A DNA stretch of 64,000 nt from Cellulophaga sp. HaHa_2_95 (GCF_019278565.1 NZ_CP058988.1:1922001-1986000); one strand, 5' to 3'. Counted from the first letter of the stretch, positions 9,056-19,531 are shown. The notes: a model not told the origin generated them from the letters alone. Translations and numbers: made by a program.

Positions 9056-12000
9056 TCATTTTTCAGGTAGACTGATTATAAACGCTGTGCCTTGCCCCAA
9101 TGTGCTTTGTATTTTGATAGACCCTTCTAGTTTTTCAACCAGTGTTTTAATTATTGCCAGACCTAATCCGTGAGAACTTTCACCATCGGTTGGTTGTGCA
9201 GAGAGTTTTTGAAACATTTTAAAGGCTCTTTTTTTATCAACTTCAGACATACCAGGACCATAATCCTTAAATGAAATATGGACGAGACCATTACTAGAAT
9301 TAACAGATAAATCAATGATACTACCTTTATCTGAAAATTTTATAGCGTTGGTCATCAGGTTATCAAAAATGCGGGTTATCAGTTTTTGGTCCGCATGAAT
9401 TATCAGTGGTTTGTTATCAACAAATTTTCTTAGTTTTTGATCTTTTTTATCCAATCGAGTGATATAGCTTTTTTCCCATTCGTCAATAAATTCAGAAAGC
9501 TCTATGTCTGCTAATTCAATTGTTTTTTCAGGGTGATTAACGTTACTCATAAACAGCAAATCTGTGATTAAACTATTGCCACTGTTTACAGACTTATTAA
9601 TGTATTTTAGATATGTTTTTTGCTCTTCATCCAAATTTTCATTACTCTCCAGTAATTGGGTAAGTCCATGAATATTGTTCAGAGGACTCCGGAGATCATG
9701 GGCCATAATCCCGATGATTCCATCTTTTTCTCTATCTAGCTCTTCTAGCTTTTTGTTGTTACGTACTAATTCTTTAGTTTGCTTGGTCACCTCCTTTTGA
9801 AGGATGGTTTTTGTTCTCTTTAACCTTTTAATCCGTAAATAATAGAAGGAAAAAAGCGATCCTATTATGAGTAAAAGACTAAGTATTCTAAACCATAGTG
9901 TTTTATACCAAGGTGGACTAATAGTAATGGTTAGTGAGGTCTCTTGTTCATTCCAGACCCCTTCGTTGTTAGATCCTTTTATCTTCAAAACATATGTTTT
10001 TGGATCTAAGTTGGTAAAAGTCAAATCATGCTTACTACCATATTCAATCCATTGACCGTTAAATCCTTCTAGTTTGTATTTGTATTTATTGAACTGTGAA
10101 TTGGTGAATTCTAGTGCTGAAAATTCAAACGTGATATTATTTTGGCTATAGGGTAAATCCATGCTTTTTAATTCGGAAATGCTTTGATCAAAAGACATAG
10201 ATTCATTATTGATCTTAATCTCTGTAAAAACGACATTCGGAATGTATGGATTACTTTTTATATCACTAGGATTAAATATGGTAAATCCAGCGGTACCTCC
10301 AACAATTAGGTTTCCATCTAATCCTAGCGTATGCCCCCCCATATCTAAGATGTTATTTCCAGGAATCGTAATATTTTTGAATTGTATCTTTTCAGGGTCT
10401 GTTTTTGATAACCCGTTCGGTGTAGTCAGCCATACATTTCCATCACTACCAGGGAGAATACCAAAGATGATATTGCTAGGTAGGCCATTTTCGGTGCTGT
10501 AGTTCTTAAAATTTTTAGTTTCTGGATTAAAAAGCGCTAAACCACTTCGAGTTCCAATCCATAAGTTATTGTTCTCGTCCCGGTACAGAGAACGAACTTT
10601 GTTTCCAATAATGCAGTTTGTACACCCCTCTTCATATTCATAGGATTCTAATGTAAGAGTATGCATATTTAACAAGAGTAATCCGCGATCACTGCCAATA
10701 TATACTTCTGAATCAGAGGCTTTAAGCATGCATTTTACGTCTAAATTAAATAAGTCGGTATTAGGGTCATTATTGGTGTAGATACGTTTAAGTTCTTCAT
10801 TGTTAGTATTGTAGGTAATCAGACCAGCCCCTACGGTTCCAATTAATAATTGGCCGGCTTCAAGCTCATAAATACTTTGAATATGACCTACTTTAGTGGC
10901 CAAGGGGCTATCAGCAAAGCCTAGTGCTAAGCTAAATTTATCAAGTTTTTTATTGTAGGTATAGAGTCCGCCACTTTGGGTACCTACCCATATGGTATTA
11001 TTTTGAGAACGATAAATAGCACGGATTTTCGTAGTATTTACATCAGCTCTGTAATTAAAATCTTCTATATAATTTCTATACAGCTTAGACTCAGGATTAA
11101 ACCTGCTGAGGCCATTGTTGGTGCCTATCCATATAGTGCCGTCTGGGTCTTGCAACATTGCCCGGACATTATTATTTACTAACGAATTACGATCGTCATT
11201 ATCTTTCTCCCAATGATGAAAATTTAGATTTTTTAGATTGAATTTGTTCAAACCATTACCGGTGGTGGCCATCCATATGTTTCTGGATTTATCTACGAGT
11301 ACATCTTCGATGGAATTGCTGCCAATTTTATAGGCGGAGTTGCCATCGGTTTTGTAAATAGTGGTCTCGTGAGTTGCTATATTATAATTTATTAAGCCAT
11401 TTCCATTTGTGCATAGCCAAATGCTTCCGTTTTGGTCATTATAAATTTTCCAGATGCACATATCGCTAACGGCACTTTTATATTTGCCATCTAATGACAT
11501 AGGGGTAAAGGGGCTAGTTCGGGTATTTAATATGGCTAATCCATTATCAGTACCTACCCATAGCATTCCTTTTGAAAAATACAAATCGTTTATAAATTCA
11601 GAAGGAAGTACATTTTTATTGGAATCATTTAAATGAGGTCGAGAGAATTTACCAGTGGAGGGAATAAAGTAATACAGTCCTTGAAACTCATCTCCAATCC
11701 AAAGATTTCCTTTCTCATCCTCTGTGATTGCTTTCAGAGAAAATTCACAATGTTGACATTCATTAGGTTGAATCCAATGTTGAAAGCTTAGCTTATCACG
11801 ATCCATTAAATTTAAACCATTTTTTGTGCCTAACCACAATCTTGACTGGCTGTCCTCGTATATGCGATGAACTACGTTGCTACTGATAGACGTGGAGTCA
11901 TTTTTTTTATGAGTGAATCTTGTGATAACATCGGTAGCTGTGTTGTAATGATTAAGTCCGCCACCTTCAGTACCAATCCATATATTACCTTCTTTATCTT

Positions 12001-12283
12001 CTAGAAGACTTGTAACCCAATTTTCTGAGATTGTATTACTATTGTTTGGGTCATACTTAAATATTTTGGATTGATATCCGTCGTAACGATTCAATCCGTT
12101 ATTGGAGCCAATCCATATAAACCCTTTAGAGTCTTCAATAACACAAGTAGGATAATTGGAAGATAAGCCATTCTCAATTCCAATTTTTTCTAAAAATTGA
12201 TTTTTAGACTGCGCATTAAGGTTCATTGCTATAAGTATAAAAAATACTGTGGCAAAGAATATATTGGAGGGGGGGTGCTGCAT
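9056..12283 (-). CDS. Beta-propeller (Reg_prop/Y_Y_Y) sensor histidine kinase
   Basis: 1075 residues with a signal peptide ending near residue 24. Two seven-bladed propellers are built from repeats of the IWIGTxxGGLxxYN type (about 30-690), followed by a Y_Y_Y domain (about 700-790) and one membrane helix (about 795-815). A HisKA domain has the phospho-acceptor in MAHDLRSPLNN (His near 861). The HATPase has N (DNLMTNAIKFSD), G1 (DYGPGMS) and G2 (GLGLAI) boxes. Unlike hybrid two-component sensors of polysaccharide loci, it stops after the ATPase and has no receiver or AraC output, so it needs a partner regulator. No regulator gene is adjacent. Confidence 0.92.
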   Translation of the reverse strand: MQHPPSNIFFATVFFILIAMNLNAQSKNQFLEKIGIENGLSSNYPTCVIEDSKGFIWIGSNNGLNRYDGYQSKIFKYDPNNSNTISENWVTSLLEDKEGNIWIGTEGGGLNHYNTATDVITRFTHKKNDSTSISSNVVHRIYEDSQSRLWLGTKNGLNLMDRDKLSFQHWIQPNECQHCEFSLKAITEDEKGNLWIGDEFQGLYYFIPSTGKFSRPHLNDSNKNVLPSEFINDLYFSKGMLWVGTDNGLAILNTRTSPFTPMSLDGKYKSAVSDMCIWKIYNDQNGSIWLCTNGNGLINYNIATHETTIYKTDGNSAYKIGSNSIEDVLVDKSRNIWMATTGNGLNKFNLKNLNFHHWEKDNDDRNSLVNNNVRAMLQDPDGTIWIGTNNGLSRFNPESKLYRNYIEDFNYRADVNTTKIRAIYRSQNNTIWVGTQSGGLYTYNKKLDKFSLALGFADSPLATKVGHIQSIYELEAGQLLIGTVGAGLITYNTNNEELKRIYTNNDPNTDLFNLDVKCMLKASDSEVYIGSDRGLLLLNMHTLTLESYEYEEGCTNCIIGNKVRSLYRDENNNLWIGTRSGLALFNPETKNFKNYSTENGLPSNIIFGILPGSDGNVWLTTPNGLSKTDPEKIQFKNITIPGNNILDMGGHTLGLDGNLIVGGTAGFTIFNPSDIKSNPYIPNVVFTEIKINNESMSFDQSISELKSMDLPYSQNNITFEFSALEFTNSQFNKYKYKLEGFNGQWIEYGSKHDLTFTNLDPKTYVLKIKGSNNEGVWNEQETSLTITISPPWYKTLWFRILSLLLIIGSLFSFYYLRIKRLKRTKTILQKEVTKQTKELVRNNKKLEELDREKDGIIGIMAHDLRSPLNNIHGLTQLLESNENLDEEQKTYLKYINKSVNSGNSLITDLLFMSNVNHPEKTIELADIELSEFIDEWEKSYITRLDKKDQKLRKFVDNKPLIIHADQKLITRIFDNLMTNAIKFSDKGSIIDLSVNSSNGLVHISFKDYGPGMSEVDKKRAFKMFQKLSAQPTDGESSHGLGLAIIKTLVEKLEGSIKIQSTLGQGTAFIISLPEK

Positions 12284-12892
12284 CTGTCAGTTAGTTTTTT
12301 TGGTAGAAGAATCATTAAATACCATCAAAAAGAAAACGTAAAGTTATTCTTTTTAAGAAATGTATTGTATCAATCATCTTTATCCATTTCTAAAGATATA
12401 AAAAGTGCACCTAATTTTATAGTTTTATTAACATCTAAAGTTTGAACCTCTTTCCTTATATAATAAATAAAATTTGGTTTTTCGAACAAAAGAGATGTCA
12501 AGCAATTTTTAATATGGTGTAAAATAGTCAAAACAATTACAGCATATATCTCTAAGTTTAGTCCGTAAATTTGGGCTTAGTTTTAAAGTTAAATTTTATT
12601 TCTGAGGATAAATAAGAGAAAGTTAAAGTATTTACAAACCGTTCAGGATACTTTATGAAATAATAATAGTCCTAATGCTCTTACCTCTTGAAAGATATTT
12701 TTGCTTAGCATGCTTAATGCTGGTTTATACCAAACCTCTTGGGCATTAAGATAACTGAAATTCTACTTTTTAATGTGTCACCACCATAAAAAATCAGGAT
12801 GAGATGAAATTAATTATGTTAAAATTTTTTTAAAATAGCGATTGAGTTAATACACCTATCGTGAATCTTATATTTTCATAAAAACTTTAATC
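12284..12892. other. Intergenic, no gene seen
   Basis: 609 bp between the divergent sensor kinase and dehydrogenase genes, AT-rich with no convincing coding frame, repeat or RNA. It should carry both promoters. TATATTTT at about 12870 is a poor match to the -7 consensus. Confidence 0.4.
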
Positions 12893-14188
12893 ATGAAGAA
12901 AACTACTACCTTATTATTTATTACGATTGCAACGGTATTCTTTAGCTGTAAATCTAAAGAGAAGAATAAAATAGAAGTCTCTGAAGACGTGAAAGCGATG
13001 ATTTCTGAACAGCCTGCGGATACCGTTCAAACAGCTGTTGGTGCACTTATTCTCCCAAAACCATATGCAACAGAATCCGTAAGTAAACAAAATAAGCTTG
13101 TAGATTGGCCCGCAGGTAAAATGCCAACGGCTCCAGAAGGATTTGAAGTGACAAAATTTGCAGACGGATTCCAAAACCCGCGTTGGACCTATATTGGCAC
13201 AAACGGCGATATATTTGTTTGTGAGGCCAATACCAAAAATAGTGCTGGACGAATTACTTTGTTAAGAGATGCTAATAACGATGGTAGGATTGAAATGCGA
13301 GAAACTTTTCTTGAAGAATTGAAACAACCTTTGGGAATGTTAATTATTAAGGATAATTTTTACGTAGCAAATACAGATGGTCTGTATCGATATCCTTACG
13401 AAGCCGGACAAACTAAATTGAACCCTTCTGAGGGAAAAAAAATTGTAAACCTTCCTGCTGGGGGGTATAATAATCACTGGACACGAAATATAATTACCAA
13501 TAAAGCCGAAGATAAAATCTATATTTCAGTAGGTTCTGCAAGTAACGTTGCCGAATATGGTATGGAAGAAGAGGTTCGTCGTGCAAATATTTTGGAAGTC
13601 GATTTGGATGGAGGAAACGAATTAATATATGCTAGTGGACTCAGAAATCCAGTAGGGATGGACTGGAATCCTATAAACGGTGAGTTATGGACTGCTGTGA
13701 ATGAACGTGATAAAATTGGAGATAATTTGGTGCCCGATTATGTAACTAGTGTAAAACAAGGCGGTTTTTATGGTTGGCCTTATGCGTACTACGGTGATAT
13801 ACCAGACCCTAGATTAAAAGGCGCTGCGCCAGATTTAGTGGCAAAAACTATTGTGCCAGATGTATCTGTAGGCTCACATACTGCTTCTTTGGGTTTAACT
13901 TTTTATGATCAAGATAGTTTTCCAGAAAAATATAAGAATGGCATTTTTGTAGGACAACATGGTTCTTGGAACCGCTCGGAGCTTTCTGGATATCGCGTAG
14001 TTTTTATTCCTTTTAAAGAGGGCAAACCAATCTCGGAACCTGAAGACTTTCTTACCGGATTTATTGCTGAAAATAGTGATACCGAAGTATACGGAAGGCC
14101 TGTTTGTGTTACCGTAACGCCAACCGGAGATTTATTAGTAAATGACGATTCTGGAAATACCATCTGGAAAGTAAGTTATAGCAATTAG
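12893..14188 (+). CDS. PQQ-type soluble sugar (sorbosone) dehydrogenase lipoprotein
   Basis: 431 residues with lipobox FFSC (Cys19). After a linker, residues about 80-430 form the six-bladed GSDH/sorbosone-dehydrogenase propeller: PEGFEVTKFADGFQNPRW, LRDANNDGR, the long GLRNPVGMDWNP blade and GQHGSWNRSELSGYRVVFIPF near the C-terminus. The family oxidises aldoses or sorbosone with pyrroloquinoline quinone in the periplasm; PQQ dependence here is from family knowledge. The TonB receptor gene follows after 26 bp, so both are probably one operon. Confidence 0.88.
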   Translation: MKKTTTLLFITIATVFFSCKSKEKNKIEVSEDVKAMISEQPADTVQTAVGALILPKPYATESVSKQNKLVDWPAGKMPTAPEGFEVTKFADGFQNPRWTYIGTNGDIFVCEANTKNSAGRITLLRDANNDGRIEMRETFLEELKQPLGMLIIKDNFYVANTDGLYRYPYEAGQTKLNPSEGKKIVNLPAGGYNNHWTRNIITNKAEDKIYISVGSASNVAEYGMEEEVRRANILEVDLDGGNELIYASGLRNPVGMDWNPINGELWTAVNERDKIGDNLVPDYVTSVKQGGFYGWPYAYYGDIPDPRLKGAAPDLVAKTIVPDVSVGSHTASLGLTFYDQDSFPEKYKNGIFVGQHGSWNRSELSGYRVVFIPFKEGKPISEPEDFLTGFIAENSDTEVYGRPVCVTVTPTGDLLVNDDSGNTIWKVSYSN

Positions 14189-14214
14189 TTACCGATCATC
14201 AACTTCACCATCTT

Positions 14215-16509
14215 ATGAAATTTTTACCAGTACATTTAATAATGGCGGCTATTTTTGTAATAGCTACCATCAACAAAATATATGCTCAAAATATTAACGG
14301 TCGCGTCATTGACGAAAAAGATGCTCCCATTTCACATGTGACCGTTTTACGGGATTCCAAAATAATTGCTACAACAAATGAAAATGGTGTTTTTAATATT
14401 GGAGAAATAATGAAGTTACCTTTTAAAATAGAACTTCAACATCCAAATTATTACAGTAAAGAATTTGTATTATCGGAAAACAGTATTGTATTTCGGCTGT
14501 CTGCTCTAGAAAAAACAGAAGCTCTTGAGGAAGTGATAATATCATCTACCTATCAAAAGCAAAGTAAGGTTATTATTCCAACGGCTAGGACAACAGCAAT
14601 TAAACTGGATCAATACAGTCCTATTAATTTAGTCTCTGCAATAAATGAGACACCTGGGGTTTATATACAAAGCGGTGCCCTGAATACAAATAGAATTGTA
14701 ATCCGTGGGGTAGGATCTCGCACCTTATATGGAACAAATAAAATAAGAGCTTATTTTAATGGTATTCCCATTACTAATGGAGCTGGATCTACAGCTATTG
14801 ATGCTTTTAACTCAGAAGATATTACAGATATAGAAGTAGTAAAAGGCCCAAAAGCTACTCAGTATGGGACTAATTTAGGGGGGACTATATTATTGAATTC
14901 TAAACAAGCTTCAGCCGGTGAAACCTATCTAAAATCCAACAATACCTTAGGAAGCTATGGTTTGATGAAAAACAGTATTTCTGTAGCAACCGCAGCTAAT
15001 AACTCGACATTCAATCTGAATTATGATCATATGGAGTTTGATGGTTTTCGAGATAATAGCAGGTATGAGAGGAGCACTATTCTATTAAATTCTAGCTACT
15101 CTTTTGATGATAAAAATGATGTAGGTGTGTTATTTAATTATACCGATTATAACGCGCAAATTCCGAGTTCTATCGGCAAGACAGCCTTTGAAGAGGACCC
15201 AAGCCAAGCGGCATTTACTTGGGGTGCTGCACAAGGTTACGAGGATAATAAGCAAGTGCTTGCGGGGCTTCATTATACCCATCTATTTTCCAAAAATTTT
15301 AGTAATACAACGGCTATTTTTTACCATTATTTAGATCATTATGAACCACGACCATTTAATATTTTAGACGAATTCACTAATGGTTATGGGATGCGTACGC
15401 TCTTTGCAAAAGACTTCATTTTTGTAAGTAATAAGGCAAATTTAAGTTTCGGAGGGGAGTTTTACAGGGATCAATACAATTGGAAGACAATACAGAATTT
15501 ATATGAGGATACTAATGGGAATGGTAGTTTAGAAGGTGCCCTACTTAGTGATAATATAGAGAACCGCAGCAACTTAAATATTTTTGCCACAGTAACACTG
15601 CCTTTTACGGATAAATTAAAAGCGCAGTTCGGGGTAAATATCAACAAGACCAATTATGATTTTATAGATGTGTTTAATACTGGAGCGGATAATAAGGATG
15701 CTAAGCGTAATTTTGATCCAATTTTTGCTCCAAACCTAAACGTACTTTATCAAATAACTCCAAGTACAAATGTTTATGCTAATGTAAGCCGTGGATTTAA
15801 TTATCCGTCAATTGAAGAAACACTAACCCCAGAAGGTGTTATCAATTCCGAACTGGGGCCGGAGGTCGGTTTTAATTACGAAGTAGGTAATGAGTTCTAT
15901 GCGTTTAATCGCGCGTTACATTTTCAGTTTTCAGCTTATTTGCTAGATATCAATAATTTATTGGTGGCAGAGCGAGTGGATGATGATCAGTATATTGGTA
16001 GAAATGCAGGAAAAACAGAACATAAGGGATTCGAAATTTCCATGTCATACACGCATTCCTTTATAAATGGCTTAAGTATCTCTCCATATATTAATGCCGA
16101 AATCACACAGCATAGATTTATTGATTTTGTAGATAGAACAGCTAATTATTCAGGTAATGAACTAACAGGAGTGCCTAAAGATAAAGCAAACGGAGGAATA
16201 CGTTTTGGACTCAAAAATTTTAGTCTGAATACTAATGTACTTCATATAGGAACTATGCCTCTTAATGATGCCAATACATTGTATTCGGATGCATATACTA
16301 TTTTTAATGCTAAGTTATCCTACAAAAATAATATTACAGATCATCTTACCATTGGAGTTAATGCAGGTGTAAATAATTTTACGGATGAAGCCTATGCTTC
16401 ATCCATTCTTATAAATGCCGTAGGGTTTGGTGGTGCAGAACCTCGTTATTATTATCCTGGAATGCCGAGAAATTGGTTTGGAGGAGTAAAGATTGAATAT
16501 ACACTTTAA
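14215..16509 (+). CDS. TonB-dependent outer-membrane receptor
   Basis: 764 residues with a signal peptide (cleavage near AQ25). It has a carboxypeptidase-regulatory-like domain (about 26-100, INGRVIDEKDAPISHVTVLR), a plug with PGVYIQSGALNTNRIVIRGV and DIEVVKGPKATQYGTNLGG (about 130-230), then a 22-strand barrel ending in FGGVKIEYTL. No SusD-like partner is present. The protein is FecA-like rather than SusC-like. Its operon partner is a PQQ-type dehydrogenase, so the ligand may be the cofactor PQQ or the dehydrogenase substrate; this is inference. Confidence 0.9.
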   Translation: MKFLPVHLIMAAIFVIATINKIYAQNINGRVIDEKDAPISHVTVLRDSKIIATTNENGVFNIGEIMKLPFKIELQHPNYYSKEFVLSENSIVFRLSALEKTEALEEVIISSTYQKQSKVIIPTARTTAIKLDQYSPINLVSAINETPGVYIQSGALNTNRIVIRGVGSRTLYGTNKIRAYFNGIPITNGAGSTAIDAFNSEDITDIEVVKGPKATQYGTNLGGTILLNSKQASAGETYLKSNNTLGSYGLMKNSISVATAANNSTFNLNYDHMEFDGFRDNSRYERSTILLNSSYSFDDKNDVGVLFNYTDYNAQIPSSIGKTAFEEDPSQAAFTWGAAQGYEDNKQVLAGLHYTHLFSKNFSNTTAIFYHYLDHYEPRPFNILDEFTNGYGMRTLFAKDFIFVSNKANLSFGGEFYRDQYNWKTIQNLYEDTNGNGSLEGALLSDNIENRSNLNIFATVTLPFTDKLKAQFGVNINKTNYDFIDVFNTGADNKDAKRNFDPIFAPNLNVLYQITPSTNVYANVSRGFNYPSIEETLTPEGVINSELGPEVGFNYEVGNEFYAFNRALHFQFSAYLLDINNLLVAERVDDDQYIGRNAGKTEHKGFEISMSYTHSFINGLSISPYINAEITQHRFIDFVDRTANYSGNELTGVPKDKANGGIRFGLKNFSLNTNVLHIGTMPLNDANTLYSDAYTIFNAKLSYKNNITDHLTIGVNAGVNNFTDEAYASSILINAVGFGGAEPRYYYPGMPRNWFGGVKIEYTL

Positions 16510-16594
16510 GTACTGACAATATACATATGTACTGATTTTAAGGTTTCAAGATATATAAAACTTAATCGGATATTCTAAGAATAATGGTGCTCTC

Positions 16595-17299
16595 TCAAAA
16601 ATCGCTTTCATCAAGGTGGAATTTCGGGACGAAATAATTTAGATACAAAATCATTCCTATGTAAGTTAGAATTAGCGTAGGTACATTAGAATTGAAGCCC
16701 AAATTAAAATCTGGTATATGAAGTAATTGCCTAAATGAAGTTGTTGCAATCGATAGCATAAAAACAATACCAAACACGAACAGGCCTATAATAGAAGCTT
16801 TGTTTTTCGAGGTACGTTGAAATCCGTTATGGGCTTCTTGTTCAAAGAAATACCACAGGATAAGAATACAAAAACTGGCTTCTATGGCTATAGCTAGGTA
16901 AACATTTGTAGCATAAAGTCCTAGAGCCACGTCTGGAGTTTCTGCTCCAAATACATGATGTGGGTGCCCTGAAAAGAAATCTAGAATAAAGTGCCCAGCG
17001 ACTAAAGAAGCGCCCACAACTCCAATTTGGGTGCTCTTGAATAAAATTTTACCAACTAAAAAGATGACAACCAACCAAACTATTTGTGGAAGTAAATCGT
17101 GACTATACAGCATATCAACTTTCATGTTGCTCAACGTAGTATCTAATACATCACTAGGTCCTGTAGGTTCCAAACCAACTATATGAAATGTAAACCATAA
17201 TAAATCCTGCAACTGTGAGGCTATTAAAAAATAGAGTAAACTTCCTTTTGGAAATTTTTGGTTTGCGATTAATGCGGTGGTATAATGTCCTGCTAACAT
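16595..17299 (-). CDS. Multi-pass membrane protein, LexA-independent 'MLAGHY' family
   Basis: I chose the ATG at 17299 (234 residues) because the family-like start MLAGHYTTALIANQKFPKGS lies there. A longer frame reaches 17470 but would overlap the upstream gene by 28 bp. The protein has six or so membrane segments and conserved polar motifs inside membranes (SQLQDLLWF, YSHDLLPQ, GHFILDFFSGHPHH), resembling membrane-bound metal-dependent hydrolase-like proteins of the YdjM type, but without proof of activity. It lies 143 bp after the ThuA-like gene on the same strand. Confidence 0.68.
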   Translation of the reverse strand: MLAGHYTTALIANQKFPKGSLLYFLIASQLQDLLWFTFHIVGLEPTGPSDVLDTTLSNMKVDMLYSHDLLPQIVWLVVIFLVGKILFKSTQIGVVGASLVAGHFILDFFSGHPHHVFGAETPDVALGLYATNVYLAIAIEASFCILILWYFFEQEAHNGFQRTSKNKASIIGLFVFGIVFMLSIATTSFRQLLHIPDFNLGFNSNVPTLILTYIGMILYLNYFVPKFHLDESDF

Positions 17300-17442
17300 A
17301 CGTTTGGTTTGTAATTTAAGTAATGATTTGTTGATTAAAAAAAGCATTAAAAGCGAATACAGATGATAAAAAGGGGCTGTTTCTTGAAATAGTGATATAC
17401 CGACCATTAAGTTTATACCATAGCGCTCTGTCAATAAAAAGT

Positions 17443-18201
17443 TTATTTTTTCTCGCCTTTCGCAGCCCAATAGATACCACCAAATAAATGGTCTAAATAC
17501 GTTTGATTATGAAAGGCTTCAGGTTTGTGACCAAGTGTAGTATAGAAAGAACGTCCTCCTTCGTAAAATTGATACCAAGCGATAGGATGGTTTTTGCCCA
17601 TACCTTTAAGCGGTATTTCGTCGTATGCTTTTTGGTAATCATAGGTATTTTCATCTACGGAAAGTAGTACTTTAATATGTTCTGATTTTAAGAGTTCAAA
17701 ATTATACCATTCTTCACTCCACAACCATTTTTCGGGTAGATGTAGGTTAGACGGGAAATTTACATCGTGATTCTTTAGTACCGCTGTCTGAAATTGGGGA
17801 TGGTCTTTGAAAACACCGCCTACAAGATTATCAAACCATGGGTTTCTAATTTTACTATCAGAAGTAGAGTGGACTCCTACAAAACCTTTGCCGTTATGGA
17901 GATGCGTTTTTAGCACATCAAGCTGGTCCTCAGTTAAGACATCAGCATCAGCATTTAAAAAGACAACCACATCATAAGAGGGTAATTTTAGGGCAAGATC
18001 TTCTGAGCTTTGTGTCCAATCAAACTTAAACTGATGTTCAGTAGCCATTTGATGGAAAGCAGCTACCGCGGTGGGAATGCACTCATAATGCCAAGTATCT
18101 TGTACGGTAAACAATAACACCTTAAATTGGTCTTGAGCAAAAGCCATTGGATTGCAAGTGAAAATGATTAAACAGGTTAATGATAAAATTCTTGTTTTCA
18201 T
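17443..18201 (-). CDS. ThuA-like domain protein (trehalose-utilisation family)
   Basis: 252 residues with a signal peptide ending at AFAQ. The rest is one ThuA domain with a class I glutamine amidotransferase-like fold: FKVLLFTVQDTWHYECIP, YDVVVFLNADADVL, GKGFVGVHSTSDS, a middle NPWFDNLVGGVFKDHPQFQ, and the C-terminal NHPIAWYQFYEGGRSFYTTLGH followed by HLFGGIYWA. ThuA proteins act on oxidised (3-keto) disaccharides. The sugar isomerase/epimerase gene ends 25 bp upstream, so the two form an operon for keto-sugar metabolism. Confidence 0.9.
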   Translation of the reverse strand: MKTRILSLTCLIIFTCNPMAFAQDQFKVLLFTVQDTWHYECIPTAVAAFHQMATEHQFKFDWTQSSEDLALKLPSYDVVVFLNADADVLTEDQLDVLKTHLHNGKGFVGVHSTSDSKIRNPWFDNLVGGVFKDHPQFQTAVLKNHDVNFPSNLHLPEKWLWSEEWYNFELLKSEHIKVLLSVDENTYDYQKAYDEIPLKGMGKNHPIAWYQFYEGGRSFYTTLGHKPEAFHNQTYLDHLFGGIYWAAKGEKK

Positions 18202-18226
18202 AACGTATACGTGTTGAGAATGATGG

Positions 18227-19531
18227 TTATAATAAGTTAAAGTATAAATAGTTCCAAGCTGCGTTGATGCTATACCACACGGGGTAATTGTAAGCTTCTA
18301 CTTCTGCTACAATATATTTGACACCCGCAGTTTCTGCGTATTCAAAGTAGAGCTCAAAATCCATTTTACCGCTCTGGCCAAGTTCTTTGTAATCTTTTAC
18401 ATGCCAGCTTATAAACCGGTTCTTGTATTTTTTAAAGTAGTCAATGGGGTTTATTTGTGAAAAATGCATCCAATACAGATCGGCTTGAAAACTAACGTAT
18501 TCCGGATCTGTGTTTTCTAGGAGGTAGTCATAAACAACCTTGTTTTCTACCGTTTTAAATTCATCGGAATGGTTATGGTAGGCGAACCTGATGCCTCTTT
18601 CTTTGCACAGTTTTCCAATAGCGGTGTAGTATTCAGCATACTTTTTTAGTTCTGAAAGGGTCTTAATTTCTTTGAGCTGATTGTTGGATATAGTAAGGTA
18701 TTCCACACCGGCTTGTTTGTGGTCTTCGATGCATTCCTTCCACCATTTCATAGCTTTTTTCCAAGCTTGATGGTTATTGGTTGGGAGGTCGTAAAATGTC
18801 ATGGACCCCGTAAATTTCAGGTTATTTTCTTCTACCAGTTTTTTAAAATCAATTGGAGATAAGCCATAAAAAGAGCGATCTTTATAAACAAAAGTTTCAA
18901 TATAGCTATAGCCCATTCGATCAAGATATTTCAAAGTCTCTTTAGGATTCTTCTGCATTTCTTCATGTACCGAAACCAACTGAATGCCTATATTTTTATG
19001 CTTTGGATTTTTCTTGATGTAGCGTGTTTGCCAAAGCATTTCGTTCTGTGGGTTTACTCCCTTTAAGTACACATCAGTCTGATTTTTGAAATCAAAACTA
19101 ACGGTCATGGTTTCTTTGCCTGTAAAGTCCCGGTCTTTCATTATCCAGTCGCTTTCGGTGGTAAACGCTCCTGTACCAAGGAACATTTGGCCTTGAGCAC
19201 TTTTACCCAATGCAAAAAGTGAATCGGTCTTGGTGTCGTATCCAATAAGTTCTGTTAAGGTATGGTTGTAGATTTTGCCATCCCGTTGAAACACATCTAC
19301 GGCCATTGTGGTATGATCTATTTTAGGATAATTGTTCATTTTTATTAGCGGTAGGTTGGCCACACTATCGGTCTTATAATGAATTGAACTAACCCAGAAC
19401 CCTAAATACTGCTGTAATCTATCTGTTTGTTTTGGAATTTGTATTTGTGAGAAAACAGTATTGGTTCCTATCAAAAGAAGCAGTACTATGGTTTTATTGG
19501 TAAACCGATATAAACTAAAATGGTAATTCAT
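18227..19531 (-). CDS. Exported sugar phosphate isomerase/epimerase-like TIM barrel
   Basis: 434 residues. A signal peptide is followed by an N-terminal domain of about 150 residues of beta-rich type that I cannot name. A xylose-isomerase-like TIM barrel starts at IGIQLVSVHEEMQ and includes GYSYIETFVY, GVEYLTISNNQ, RFAYHNHSDEF (metal ligands in HNH), YVSFQADLYW and ISWHVKDYKE, ending in KYIVAEVEAYNYP. This matches the AP-endonuclease-2-like sugar isomerase/epimerase family, whose exported flavobacterial members often sit with ThuA genes, as here. Confidence 0.88.
   Translation of the reverse strand: MNYHFSLYRFTNKTIVLLLLIGTNTVFSQIQIPKQTDRLQQYLGFWVSSIHYKTDSVANLPLIKMNNYPKIDHTTMAVDVFQRDGKIYNHTLTELIGYDTKTDSLFALGKSAQGQMFLGTGAFTTESDWIMKDRDFTGKETMTVSFDFKNQTDVYLKGVNPQNEMLWQTRYIKKNPKHKNIGIQLVSVHEEMQKNPKETLKYLDRMGYSYIETFVYKDRSFYGLSPIDFKKLVEENNLKFTGSMTFYDLPTNNHQAWKKAMKWWKECIEDHKQAGVEYLTISNNQLKEIKTLSELKKYAEYYTAIGKLCKERGIRFAYHNHSDEFKTVENKVVYDYLLENTDPEYVSFQADLYWMHFSQINPIDYFKKYKNRFISWHVKDYKELGQSGKMDFELYFEYAETAGVKYIVAEVEAYNYPVWYSINAAWNYLYFNLL

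Noticed and set aside
12197..12445. Plus-strand reading frame over the start of the sensor kinase
   Set aside because: Partly antisense to the signal peptide of the kinase, with atypical composition; a chance frame.
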